From JABDBE01 sp049585795 (GTDB lineage: Bacteria; Acidobacteriota; Terriglobia; Terriglobales; Acidobacteriaceae): a stretch of DNA of 64,000 nt. Positions 43,387 through 50,573 of the stretch are shown here, in pieces. Position 1 is the stretch's first letter. Each line of letters opens with the position of its first letter. A program made the translations under genes and the position numbers. The notes below the pieces were generated by a model. It was not told the DNA's origin. It was given only the letters and a program-made list of their open reading frames with translations, and ran no database searches. The stretch is taken from the NCBI GenBank assembly GCA_049585795.1, contig JBAVAQ010000026.1:124001-188000 (forward strand), read 5' to 3'.

Positions 43387-43863
43387 CTACGCCTTGATGT
43401 GACAGCTCGCCAAGCCCTTCTTTTCCAGATACTGCTGGTGGTAATCCTCGGCCTCGAAGAAAGTTACCGCTGGAACAATCTGGGTGACGATAGGCTTGCT
43501 GAAGCGGTGGGATTTCTCCAATCGCTCCTTCGAAGCCTTAGCGGCGGCTTCCTGTTCCGGGGTGTGAAAGAAGATCGCCGAGCGATACTGCGTGCCCCAG
43601 TCCGGCCCTTGCCGGTTGAGTTGGGTGGGATCGTGGTTCTCCCAGAAGACGTCAAGCAGCTTGTCGTAGGAAAGCTTCGCCGGATCGTATTCGATTTCGA
43701 CCGCTTCGGCATGACCGGTTCGGTCCGTGCAAACGTCCTTGTAGGTCGGATCGGTGGTCTTACCTCCCGTGTAGCCGACCCGGGTCGAGATCACGCCCGG
43801 CAGTTGGCGGAAGGTCGCTTCAACTCCCCAAAAACAGCCCGCGGCAAAAGTTGCTTTAGCCAT
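43387..43863 (-). CDS. msrA: Peptide methionine sulfoxide reductase MsrA
   Basis: Reduces methionine-S-sulfoxide in proteins. The 158-residue protein starts with AAGCFWGVEATF, the catalytic motif GCFWG with Cys10, and has RVGYTGGKTTDPTYKDVC and GHAEAVEIEYDP, all typical. The C-terminal tail (GLASCHIKA) retains a Cys that may act as resolving residue. The nucleophile is Cys, not selenocysteine, although selB is nearby. It is monocistronic and lies next to the possible metal-handling cluster, which would fit oxidative-stress defence. Confidence 0.95.
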   Translation of the reverse strand: MAKATFAAGCFWGVEATFRQLPGVISTRVGYTGGKTTDPTYKDVCTDRTGHAEAVEIEYDPAKLSYDKLLDVFWENHDPTQLNRQGPDWGTQYRSAIFFHTPEQEAAAKASKERLEKSHRFSKPIVTQIVPAVTFFEAEDYHQQYLEKKGLASCHIKA

Positions 43864-44055
43864 ATCGATGACTCCATTTTCTAGAGTGTAGCGATTCTAT
43901 TGGATGCGCCGGGCAAGGGAAAGTGTCAGCCTGCCGGATCGCTACCGCTTTAAACCCGGGTAACTGCTCTGCCGCCGGTTCCTGGTTGACGGACCCCGCT
44001 TTTCCGCGATATGTTGCTTTAGCGGCTTTGCCCCCCAGCTCGCCTGAGGTTTTTC

Positions 44056-45369
44056 GTGACCTTGGCTTTCCACCGCAACCACAGAAGTTTCCGGCTGGCT
44101 TTCGCGATCTTTTTTGCTTGCGTGATCGCTCCCGCCGCTTTTGCCGCGAAAGCCGGCTTCACGCCCCAGGCCCGGGTCGGCTTCACCGTGGGCGACCAGT
44201 GGGAGCCGGCCATCGCAACCGATGGATTTGGCCACACTTACATTCTTTATCCGCAATATGGGCGAGTGCCGGGCTGCCCCGGCTGCCCGCTTCCTTCCAT
44301 GATTCTGGTGGTCAGCAACGACAATGGCGCGACCTGGCAGCGGCCGCGCGAAATCACGCCGCCGGGGACGGGTCAGTACGATCCCCAAATCGTCGTCGAT
44401 CCCGCCGATCACCGAACCGTGTACGCGGCTTGGCTGCAGCGTAAGAAATTGGACATGGTCGTCGCCAAGTCCGTCGACTTCGGCCAGAGTTGGTCGATTG
44501 TCGTGGCCGATCGCGGACTCACCGATGCCGACAAACCGGTGCTTGCGGTTCGCGGTGAAGACGTTTACATCGGATTTAACCGCGACGGGCATATTCTGGT
44601 GGCCTCGTCGCATGACCGCGGGATTACTTTTGCTTCCGCGAACGTGAGTCCGAAATCGAAACTGGTGCGGGCTCTGGCCGGTGGCGCAACGGTTGATCCC
44701 CGCGGATCGGTTTATTTATCCTGGGCCGGATATGCGCTGCACGACGGGGCCACAGGCCGCGAGAATCTGTATATCAGCAAGTCCTCGGATGGCGGCAAAA
44801 GCTGGACTACGAGGCTGATCGACGTCTCCGGCGCGCCGCCCGACTGCGGAACTTACCGCTGCGAGTGTGGCTACTTGGGCGCGCAGATTACTATGACCTC
44901 CGATGCCGCCGGCACCTTATACGCCCTGTGGAATTCCGGTGCAGCCGACAAGAGTCCCGCGCGCATCTATTTCTCTTCCTCTACTACGGCTGGCGAAACC
45001 TGGTCGCCCAGGCTGAATATTTCGACTGCGCCTTCGAGTGTGGAGCATGCCTTTCCAGCGCTTGCGGCCGGGGACGCGGGCGATGTGCGCATCGCGTGGA
45101 TGGATACGCGCTACGTGGACTCGCACAATCACCCGCTTTGGAATGCGTTTTACCGCAGTTCCACCAACGGCGGCGCCACCTGGTCAGCGGAGTCGAAGAT
45201 GTCCAGCTACGCCCCCGGCTACGAGTACGTTCGCCCAGGCGGCTTCAGCTTTCCCTTCGGAGACTACTTCGGCATCGGCATCGACAACCAGGGTCGCACC
45301 CAAGCCGTCTGGGGCGAAGGCCTGAACTTCCGCTCCCCAGGCTCAATCTGGTACAGTACCGGCCGGTAA
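44056..45369 (+). CDS. Secreted BNR/Asp-box sialidase-fold protein
   Basis: A 437-residue exported protein. A signal peptide (~12-31) is followed by a six-bladed-propeller-type sequence with at least five Asp-box motifs: SNDNGATWQ, SVDFGQSWS, SSDGGKSWT, SSTTAGETWS and STNGGATWS. Asp-boxes mark sialidases and many glycan-binding propellers; the catalytic Arg triad of sialidase is not obvious, so hydrolysis is unproven. The CGTYRCECGY segment could form disulphides. The start codon is GTG. It is followed by a repeat cluster. Confidence 0.78.
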   Translation: MTLAFHRNHRSFRLAFAIFFACVIAPAAFAAKAGFTPQARVGFTVGDQWEPAIATDGFGHTYILYPQYGRVPGCPGCPLPSMILVVSNDNGATWQRPREITPPGTGQYDPQIVVDPADHRTVYAAWLQRKKLDMVVAKSVDFGQSWSIVVADRGLTDADKPVLAVRGEDVYIGFNRDGHILVASSHDRGITFASANVSPKSKLVRALAGGATVDPRGSVYLSWAGYALHDGATGRENLYISKSSDGGKSWTTRLIDVSGAPPDCGTYRCECGYLGAQITMTSDAAGTLYALWNSGAADKSPARIYFSSSTTAGETWSPRLNISTAPSSVEHAFPALAAGDAGDVRIAWMDTRYVDSHNHPLWNAFYRSSTNGGATWSAESKMSSYAPGYEYVRPGGFSFPFGDYFGIGIDNQGRTQAVWGEGLNFRSPGSIWYSTGR

Positions 45370-45405
45370 ACCCCGCACAAATTCTGGAGGGTAGCCCTTA
45401 CCTTC

Positions 45406-45467
45406 TGTCATCCTGGGGAAGCGCAGGCCGCCGCGAAGCGAAGGACTGCCAACGAAGAATCTGTGCA
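45406..45467 (+). repeat. TGTCATCCTG-type repeat, copy A
   Basis: TGTCATCCTGGGGAAGCG, then GCGAAGCGAAGGACTGCC and GAAGAATCTGTGCACC. It is a slightly degraded version of copies B and C around the GIY-YIG gene and lies just after the BNR gene. Confidence 0.7.
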
Positions 45468-45537
45468 CCTTCCGGCCAACGCTGTGGGTTGACGGCCCCC
45501 GAAGACCAGGAGGGTGCCAGCCCGCAATACAAGCCGC

Positions 45538-45600
45538 TGTCATCCTGAGGAAGCGCAGGCCTTTGCAACGCGAAGGGCTGCCAACGAAGGATCTATGCAC
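45538..45600 (+). repeat. TGTCATCCTGAGG-type repeat, copy B (left end of GIY-YIG unit)
   Basis: TGTCATCCTGAGGAAGCG, a hairpin core (GGCCTTTGC, GCGAAGGGC), and a conserved inner end GAAGGATCTATGCAC. On the minus strand the inner end reads GTGCATAGATCC, and its TAG is the stop codon of the GIY-YIG gene. Confidence 0.8.
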
Positions 45601-45916
45601 CTGGCTGATACGGGTGCCGCACGAACCAATCCGCACTGAGGTCCTTCCATTCCGGATTCATCGCCACAATCAGCGCGATCTTCTTCAGCCGCAATAATCC
45701 CTTGATCTGCTTCTCGCGAGTGATGGCACTTTGAATGTCCCCAAAGCGCTCAAAGTAGACCAGCCTGTCGATCCTGTAGCGCGCGGCGAACTCTCCTCTA
45801 ATCCCTTGCTTGTGCTCAAAGACGCGTTTTTCCAAATTCCCCGTGACCCCTGTGTACAGTGTCTTCGACCGATTCGTCATTATGTAAACGAAATAGAACC
45901 GTGGCGCGGAGTACAT
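45593..45916 (-). CDS. GIY-YIG endonuclease, UPF0213/YhbQ-like, bracketed by inverted repeats
   Basis: A 107-residue stand-alone nuclease domain. YFVYIMTNRSKTLYTGVTG has the GIY and YIG elements (VYI and YTG), NLEKRVFEHK the Arg, ITREKQIKGL the metal-binding Glu, and NPEWKDLS the conserved C-terminal Asn region. Single-domain proteins of this type are of unknown role; some relatives cut DNA in homing elements. The start ATG and its GAAGGA lie inside repeat copy C and its stop lies inside copy B, so the gene fits exactly between them. The frame extends beyond 45916 only through repeat sequence. Confidence 0.88.
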   Translation of the reverse strand: MYSAPRFYFVYIMTNRSKTLYTGVTGNLEKRVFEHKQGIRGEFAARYRIDRLVYFERFGDIQSAITREKQIKGLLRLKKIALIVAMNPEWKDLSADWFVRHPYQPGA

Positions 45917-45974
45917 AGATCCTTCGTCGGCAGGCCTTCGCCGTGCGAAGGCCCGTACTTCCTCAGGATGACAG
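45911..45974 (-). repeat. TGTCATCCTGAGG-type repeat, copy C (right end of GIY-YIG unit)
   Basis: Inverted relative to copy B. On the minus strand: TGTCATCCTGAGGAAG, hairpin GGCCTTCGC facing GCGAAGGCC, then GAAGGATCTATG, which supplies the ribosome-binding site and ATG of the nuclease gene. Confidence 0.82.
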
Positions 45975-46015
45975 CGGGCTGGATGTGTGTCTGTGACGTC
46001 CGACCGAAGTGAGGG

Positions 46016-46050
46016 CTGGCCCACCCTTACGCCTTCTGTAAAGGTGAGGA
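46016..46050. repeat. GGCCCACCCTTACG-type repeat (degraded)
   Basis: CCCACCCTTACG faces GTAAAGGTG, a weaker relative of the repeat at 25757-25800. It lies next to GIY-YIG repeat copy C, so two repeat families meet here. Confidence 0.5.
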
Positions 46051-46057
46051 GGCGAGG

Positions 46058-46252
46058 TCAGAGCGAGACAGCATCGCGTTCACGGCGGCTGACGTCTTCC
46101 TGCGGTGCAACGGTTGCTATATCGAAGTCGATGCGCAAGCCGGGCATGATTTCATCTACGGCTCGATGGATCGCGGCGAGTTTCGCTTCCCAAAGATTCT
46201 CGACTGGATTCGGCAGCACATAAAACCGCTTCGCTAGACCTTTCGCTGTCAA
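46058..46252 (-). pseudogene. Possible remnant of a nucleotidyltransferase-like gene
   Basis: A 64-residue frame with sound codon use, a TTG start 12 bp after the trpE stop and no ribosome-binding site. The central stretch (ENLWEAKLAAIHRAVDEI, then PGLRIDFDIATVAPQEDV) reads like the core strand and helix of minimal (MNT-type) nucleotidyltransferases, but the catalytic GSxxxG part is missing. It stops where repeat sequence begins. It may be a gene cut down by repeat insertion, or a small real cistron after trpE. Confidence 0.35.
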
Positions 46253-46263
46253 AAAGAAAGATC

Positions 46264-47745
46264 TTATCCGCCGCTTCGCGCGGTTTGCACCGCTCTCAGG
46301 ACCGCCTGAGCCTTATTCATGCTCTCCTGAAACTCGCTGGCGGGATCGGAGTCGGCGACGATGCCGGCCCCTGCTTGCAGGTAAGCCCGCTTGCCTTGCA
46401 TGAGCATGGTGCGGATGGCGATGCAGGAGTCGAGATTGCCGGCGAAATCAGCGTAAAGCACGGAACCTCCGTAGATGCCGCGGCGCACCGGTTCGAGTTC
46501 TTCGATGATTTGCATGGCGCGAACTTTGGGCGCTCCGCTCAGCGTGCCCGCTGGGAAACAGGCGGCGAAGGCATCGAGAGCGTCCAGGCCTTCGCGCAAT
46601 TTGCCTTCGAGCGCGGAGACGATGTGCATGACATGCGAGTAGCGTTCGACATACATCAGGTCGCGAACTTTCACCGAACCGTATTCGCTGACGCGTCCCA
46701 GATCGTTGCGGCCGAGGTCGACTAGCATGACGTGCTCGGCGCGTTCTTTCTCGTCGGCGAGCATTTCTTTTTCGAGGCGCGCATCTTCGGCCTCATCGCG
46801 GCCCCGGGGATGGGTTCCGGCAATCGGGCGGTACTCCAGTTTGCTTCCGGTCACGCGCACCAGCATCTCCGGGGACGATCCCAGAATGTGAATGTCGCCC
46901 ATGCGCAGAAAATAGAGATACGGCGAAGGATTGACGGTGCGCAGGGCGCGGTAAATATCGAAGGGCGCAACCTCAGGAGAAAAGTCGAGGCGTTGCGAGA
47001 GCACGACTTGAAAAATGTCGCCGGCGGCGATGTACTCTTTGGCGCGCTCTACCGATTTGATGAAGCGGCTGCGGCTGGTTCCGGCATGAACCTTCAGCTT
47101 GGACTTGCTGGATGGTGTCGACTTCTGCCAATCCCCCGGGCGCAATCCGGCAGCCAGTTTCTTTTCGAGGATTGCGATATCGGCGAGGGCTCGATCGTAG
47201 GCGCAGCGCGGGCTCTCGCCCGATACATCGGCGCTGGCGATGATGTGAATCTGATGGCGCAGGTGATCGAAGGCCAGCAGGCGATCGAAGAACATCAGAA
47301 GGCAATCGGGCAGAGAAAGATCGTCTTTCGCGTGGTCGTCGAGGTTTTCCAGTTGGCGAACAGCATCATAAGCGAAATATCCAACCGCGCCGGCGGTGAA
47401 CGGGGGCAGGCCAGGGATCGTTGCCGGACGATGCTGGCGCAGCAACTCTTTCAGCATGGGCAGCACGCTGCCCTTGCGCTGCTCGCGCGCCTTTCCACGC
47501 TGCAGCACTAAGTCTTCGCCGTGGGCCCGTACTTGCAAATAAGGACGCGCGCCCAGGAATGTATAGCGGCCGATCTGCTCTCCGCGCTCGACTGATTCCA
47601 ACAGGAAGGCGTCACGCTCCCGGGCAGCGATCGCAAGAAAGGCAGACACGGGTGTGAGCAGGTCGGCCGTGACCGACTTGACCACCGGCACCAGCGTGAA
47701 CTCGCGGGCAAGTCGCGAAAATTCTTTGTAATCTGGGCGCAGCAA
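46264..47745 (-). CDS. trpE: Anthranilate synthase component I
   Basis: Makes anthranilate from chorismate using ammonia from TrpG. The 493-residue protein has the N-terminal domain (LTPVSAFLAIAARERDAFLLESVE), then the chorismate-binding domain with NPSPYLYFLRMGD, IAGTHPRGRDEAEDARLE, MLVDLGRNDLGRVSEYGSVK and CFPAGTLSGAPKVRAMQII. The start is TTG at 47745, matching the conserved N-terminal residues of TrpE; no strong ribosome-binding site is visible. The partner trpG and other trp genes are not in the window, so the pathway genes are scattered. A TATAAT box lies about 43 bases upstream. Confidence 0.95.
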   Translation of the reverse strand: MLRPDYKEFSRLAREFTLVPVVKSVTADLLTPVSAFLAIAARERDAFLLESVERGEQIGRYTFLGARPYLQVRAHGEDLVLQRGKAREQRKGSVLPMLKELLRQHRPATIPGLPPFTAGAVGYFAYDAVRQLENLDDHAKDDLSLPDCLLMFFDRLLAFDHLRHQIHIIASADVSGESPRCAYDRALADIAILEKKLAAGLRPGDWQKSTPSSKSKLKVHAGTSRSRFIKSVERAKEYIAAGDIFQVVLSQRLDFSPEVAPFDIYRALRTVNPSPYLYFLRMGDIHILGSSPEMLVRVTGSKLEYRPIAGTHPRGRDEAEDARLEKEMLADEKERAEHVMLVDLGRNDLGRVSEYGSVKVRDLMYVERYSHVMHIVSALEGKLREGLDALDAFAACFPAGTLSGAPKVRAMQIIEELEPVRRGIYGGSVLYADFAGNLDSCIAIRTMLMQGKRAYLQAGAGIVADSDPASEFQESMNKAQAVLRAVQTARSGG

Positions 47746-47787
47746 GCGGTTGCCGGTTTGACCCTTTCGGTTGGAATCGCGTCTGCC

Positions 47788-47793
47788 ATTATA
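47788..47793 (-). promoter_or_regulatory. Candidate -10 box of trpE
   Basis: TATAAT on the minus strand, with no convincing -35 hexamer at 16-18 bases. It lies in the intergenic region divergent with the MBL gene at 47893. Confidence 0.35.
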
Positions 47794-47892
47794 CGGGCAG
47801 GAGCAGGATGAACCCCTGTAACCAGCGAATGAATTGACGGATTCGATGGGGCAGCGGAAGATGGCTGTTTAGCGATCCGTAAACGGGGGCTT

Positions 47893-48723
47893 ATGCGTAT
47901 TAAGTTCTGGGGAGTTCGCGGATCCACGCCCGCTCCTCAGCCGGAAAATATGCGCTATGGAGGAAATACTTCCTGCGTCGAGGTCCGCGTAGGGAAGAAC
48001 CTCTATATCTTCGACTGCGGCACCGGCTTCCGCGTGCTGGGACGGGCCCTGCGGCATGAGTTCCAAGAGCGCTCGGTTTCTGCCCATGTGTTCGTCTCTC
48101 ATTTCCATTGGGACCACATTCAGGGAATTCCGTTCTTCGGTCCGCTGTACGACAACCGCGAGAACCGCTTTCAGTTTCACTGTTCCAGCCGGACGCGCAG
48201 CCTGAAGCGGGTGCTCGAAGAGCAGATGGCCGCGCCGTACTTTCCCGTAGGCCTGACCGAGATGCAGGCTCACCAGAATTTCTACGACCTGGACGAAGGC
48301 CGCATCCAGTTGGGGGACGTGAGTTTGCAGACCCTCTGGCTGAACCATCCGCAAGGCTGCATGGGTTTTCGCCTGGAGACGAGAGAGGGAGTCGTGGTCT
48401 ACGCCACCGATAACGAACCTGGGGATGCGCTGTTCGACAAGAATGTGCGTAAACTTGCGGCGGGTGCGGACGTTCTGATCTACGACGCGCAGTACCTTCC
48501 CGAAGAATACGCCCGTAAACACGGCTGGGGACACAGTCACTGGCGCGAGGCGATCAATGTAGTCACGGAAAGTGGCGCGAAGGAATTGGTGCTGTTCCAT
48601 CACGATCCCGATCATGACGATGCGTGCATCGACAAGGTAGTGAAAGAAGCGCGCGATTACTATCCTCGTCTGCGGGCCGCGGCCGAGGGCATGCAGATTG
48701 AAGTCTTGGCCAAGCCGTCCTAG
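47893..48723 (+). CDS. MBL-fold metallohydrolase, PhnP-like group
   Basis: A 276-residue MBL enzyme. MRIKFWGVRGSTPAPQPEN and YGGNTSCVEVR are typical of a group with cyclic phosphodiesterase-like or signalling roles, and VSHFHWDHIQGIPFF gives HxHxDH. YATDNEP holds the bridging Asp, and WGHSHWREA and LVLFHHDPDHDD hold later metal ligands. Sequences of this kind are often fused to or near response regulators; none is here. The substrate is unknown. It is divergent from trpE. Confidence 0.82.
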   Translation: MRIKFWGVRGSTPAPQPENMRYGGNTSCVEVRVGKNLYIFDCGTGFRVLGRALRHEFQERSVSAHVFVSHFHWDHIQGIPFFGPLYDNRENRFQFHCSSRTRSLKRVLEEQMAAPYFPVGLTEMQAHQNFYDLDEGRIQLGDVSLQTLWLNHPQGCMGFRLETREGVVVYATDNEPGDALFDKNVRKLAAGADVLIYDAQYLPEEYARKHGWGHSHWREAINVVTESGAKELVLFHHDPDHDDACIDKVVKEARDYYPRLRAAAEGMQIEVLAKPS

Positions 48724-48801
48724 CCCTGAATGTTCTGCTTACGCTTGTAAGCTTTGAAGCGATGAATCCTGGATTACAATGAATCCAGGGAGAAATTGTT
48801 T

Positions 48802-48900
48802 CTCCAACCATTGTCATTCCGAGCGTAGCGAGGAATCCGTATTTTCGTGCTCCGAATGATACAGATTCCTCGCTACGCTCCGAATGACAATGGTTGAGAG
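48802..48900. repeat. Inverted pair of TGTCATTCC-type repeats without a gene
   Basis: Left arm 48802-48837 (ATTGTCATTCCGAGCG, then TAGCGAGGAATC) and right arm 48864-48900 (GATTCCTCGCTACGCTC, then GAATGACAAT) are complementary over ~35 bases with one mismatch and one gap, separated by 26 bases. TGTCAT ends face outward and GGAATC ends inward, the same polarity as the repeats around the GIY-YIG gene. It is 41 bases upstream of cdaA. Confidence 0.85.
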
Positions 48901-48940
48901 TTTTCGGGCCAATCGGATATTACTTTGAAAGGGGCCGTGA

Positions 48941-49876
48941 GTGACGCAGTTCTCAGCACCGTGGCCACATCTGTCGGTGATTGCGGTCATCGATATTCTG
49001 CTGGTCACGTTTATTATTTACGAGTTTCTCGCCCTCATCAAAGGCACCCGTGCGTCCCTGATGGTCGTGGGCGTGGCGGGACTGGGTCTGGCCTTCTATT
49101 TGTCCCGGCTGGGCAACCTGGCAGCGCTGAATTGGCTCATCAGCACGTTGCTTCCTTACACGGTCTTCGCCCTGATCGTGGTCTTTTCCGCCGAGATTCG
49201 GCAAGCACTGGCCCGGCTTGGACGCGGACTTACGCTGAGCCGTAGCGCCGGTTCGGAGGGGGACGCCTACGACGACATCGTGCTGGCCGCCAACCTGTTT
49301 TGCCAGAACCAAACGGGAGCTCTGATCGTGATCGAGCGAGAGATTGGGCTGCGTACCTATATCGAAAGCGGAGTTCCGCTCGACGCGCGCCTTTCTTACG
49401 ATCTGCTGGCGACGATCTTCCGGCCGAGCGCACCGCTACACGATGGCGCCGTGATTGTGCAGAACGACCGCATTGCCGCTGCTGCCTGTTTTCTGCCGCT
49501 GTCCATGAACCCGGTGCTCTCCACCCAATTGGGCACGCGGCACCGCGCGGGCATTGGCGTCACTGAGGAAACCGATGCCATCGCGGTGATCGTCTCCGAG
49601 GAGACGGGCAGCATCAGCCTGGCGGTTTCGGGCAAAATCGAGCGCGATCTCAGCGTGGACCAGTTGCGCGATCGTCTGGGTGAGTTGCTTCGCCTCTATG
49701 TGCCTCCCTCGACTCTGCCAACGCCGATTTCGAATGGCAGCGAGGTCTTCGAGAGCTCTGAACCGGAGAGTTCGCGAGGTTCTCTGCCGCGCCCAGCGGA
49801 GTCCCACTTGGACGACTCGCGATTGCGCGATTCTGATTTGAAGGATTCGCGATTGAATCAGGGAGCAGATCGTTAA
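48941..49876 (+). CDS. cdaA: Diadenylate cyclase CdaA
   Basis: Makes the second messenger c-di-AMP from two ATP. The 311-residue protein has three N-terminal transmembrane helices (~12-85), then a DAC domain with the catalytic DGA motif at residues 168-170 (LHDGAVIVQ) and RHR at 200-202 (GTRHRAGIG). It is ~35 residues longer than Bacillus CdaA (273): the tail (~267-311) is Ser/Glu-rich and contains three tandem units DDSRL, RDSDL and KDSRL (15-bp repeats). The start is GTG at 48941. The regulator cdaR starts one base after its stop. Confidence 0.96.
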   Translation: MTQFSAPWPHLSVIAVIDILLVTFIIYEFLALIKGTRASLMVVGVAGLGLAFYLSRLGNLAALNWLISTLLPYTVFALIVVFSAEIRQALARLGRGLTLSRSAGSEGDAYDDIVLAANLFCQNQTGALIVIEREIGLRTYIESGVPLDARLSYDLLATIFRPSAPLHDGAVIVQNDRIAAAACFLPLSMNPVLSTQLGTRHRAGIGVTEETDAIAVIVSEETGSISLAVSGKIERDLSVDQLRDRLGELLRLYVPPSTLPTPISNGSEVFESSEPESSRGSLPRPAESHLDDSRLRDSDLKDSRLNQGADR

Positions 49877-49877
49877 C

Positions 49878-50573
49878 ATGAGAAACTTCCTGCACCGCTA
49901 CGTATTTAACAATCTCGGTCTGAAGTTGATTTCGCTCGCACTCGCCGTTGGCTTGTGGCTCGCCGTGGCGCGCGATCCCGTGGCCGAGGTTGCGGTTGAT
50001 GTGGCCATCGAATTCCACAACATTCCGCCCAACCTGGAGATCAGTTCAGAAAATATACCAAGGGCGCAAATCCGGCTGCGTGGGCCAGAGCGCGTCATTC
50101 GGCGCCTTCTGCCTTCTGACGTTTATGCCGAAATCGAGATGAGCGGTCTAAGACCCGGCGAGCGTACGTTCGATCTGACCGCCCAACAGATTCATGAGCC
50201 GTCCGACCTTGAGGTTGTGCAGGTGGTTCCCAGTCAGCTGCATCTCGCCTTCGACACCCGGCTCACTCGGCAGGTGCCAGTGCAACCACGCGTGGTGGGC
50301 ACGTTTGCTCCCGGTTACGGCATAGAGCGAATCGTGGTCGACCCTGCCACCATCACGATCAGCGGGCCGAAGAAGCATGTTGAGGCAGTGGAGTCGGCGA
50401 TTACGGATCCGATCGACGTGAGCGGATTGATCAATCGGGTAACGTTCTCGAGACACCCCTACGTTTCTGATCCCCTGATCCAGGTTGCGAGTGCCGATCC
50501 CGTACACGTAACGGTGATCATGCAGAAAGTTTCTGACATGAGTGGCGGCGCTCCGCCTACCAAACCAGAATGA
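49878..50573 (+). CDS. cdaR: CdaA regulatory protein CdaR (YbbR domains)
   Basis: A membrane-anchored regulator of CdaA. The 231-residue protein has one N-terminal transmembrane helix (~15-33, LKLISLALAVGLWLAVARDP, a family signature) and two YbbR-type extracytoplasmic domains (~40-125 and ~135-215). It is shorter than Bacillus CdaR (four YbbR domains), as is usual in acidobacteria. Its stop overlaps the glmM start by 4 bp, so cdaA-cdaR-glmM is one operon coupling c-di-AMP to peptidoglycan precursor synthesis. Confidence 0.93.
   Translation: MRNFLHRYVFNNLGLKLISLALAVGLWLAVARDPVAEVAVDVAIEFHNIPPNLEISSENIPRAQIRLRGPERVIRRLLPSDVYAEIEMSGLRPGERTFDLTAQQIHEPSDLEVVQVVPSQLHLAFDTRLTRQVPVQPRVVGTFAPGYGIERIVVDPATITISGPKKHVEAVESAITDPIDVSGLINRVTFSRHPYVSDPLIQVASADPVHVTVIMQKVSDMSGGAPPTKPE

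Noticed and set aside
43387..43863. MsrA as a selenoprotein, because selB is nearby
   Set aside because: The catalytic position is an ordinary Cys codon (GCFWG) and no in-frame UGA is involved.
45406..46050. A CRISPR array at the repeat cluster
   Set aside because: Repeats are long, palindromic, in both orientations and irregularly spaced, with no cas genes.
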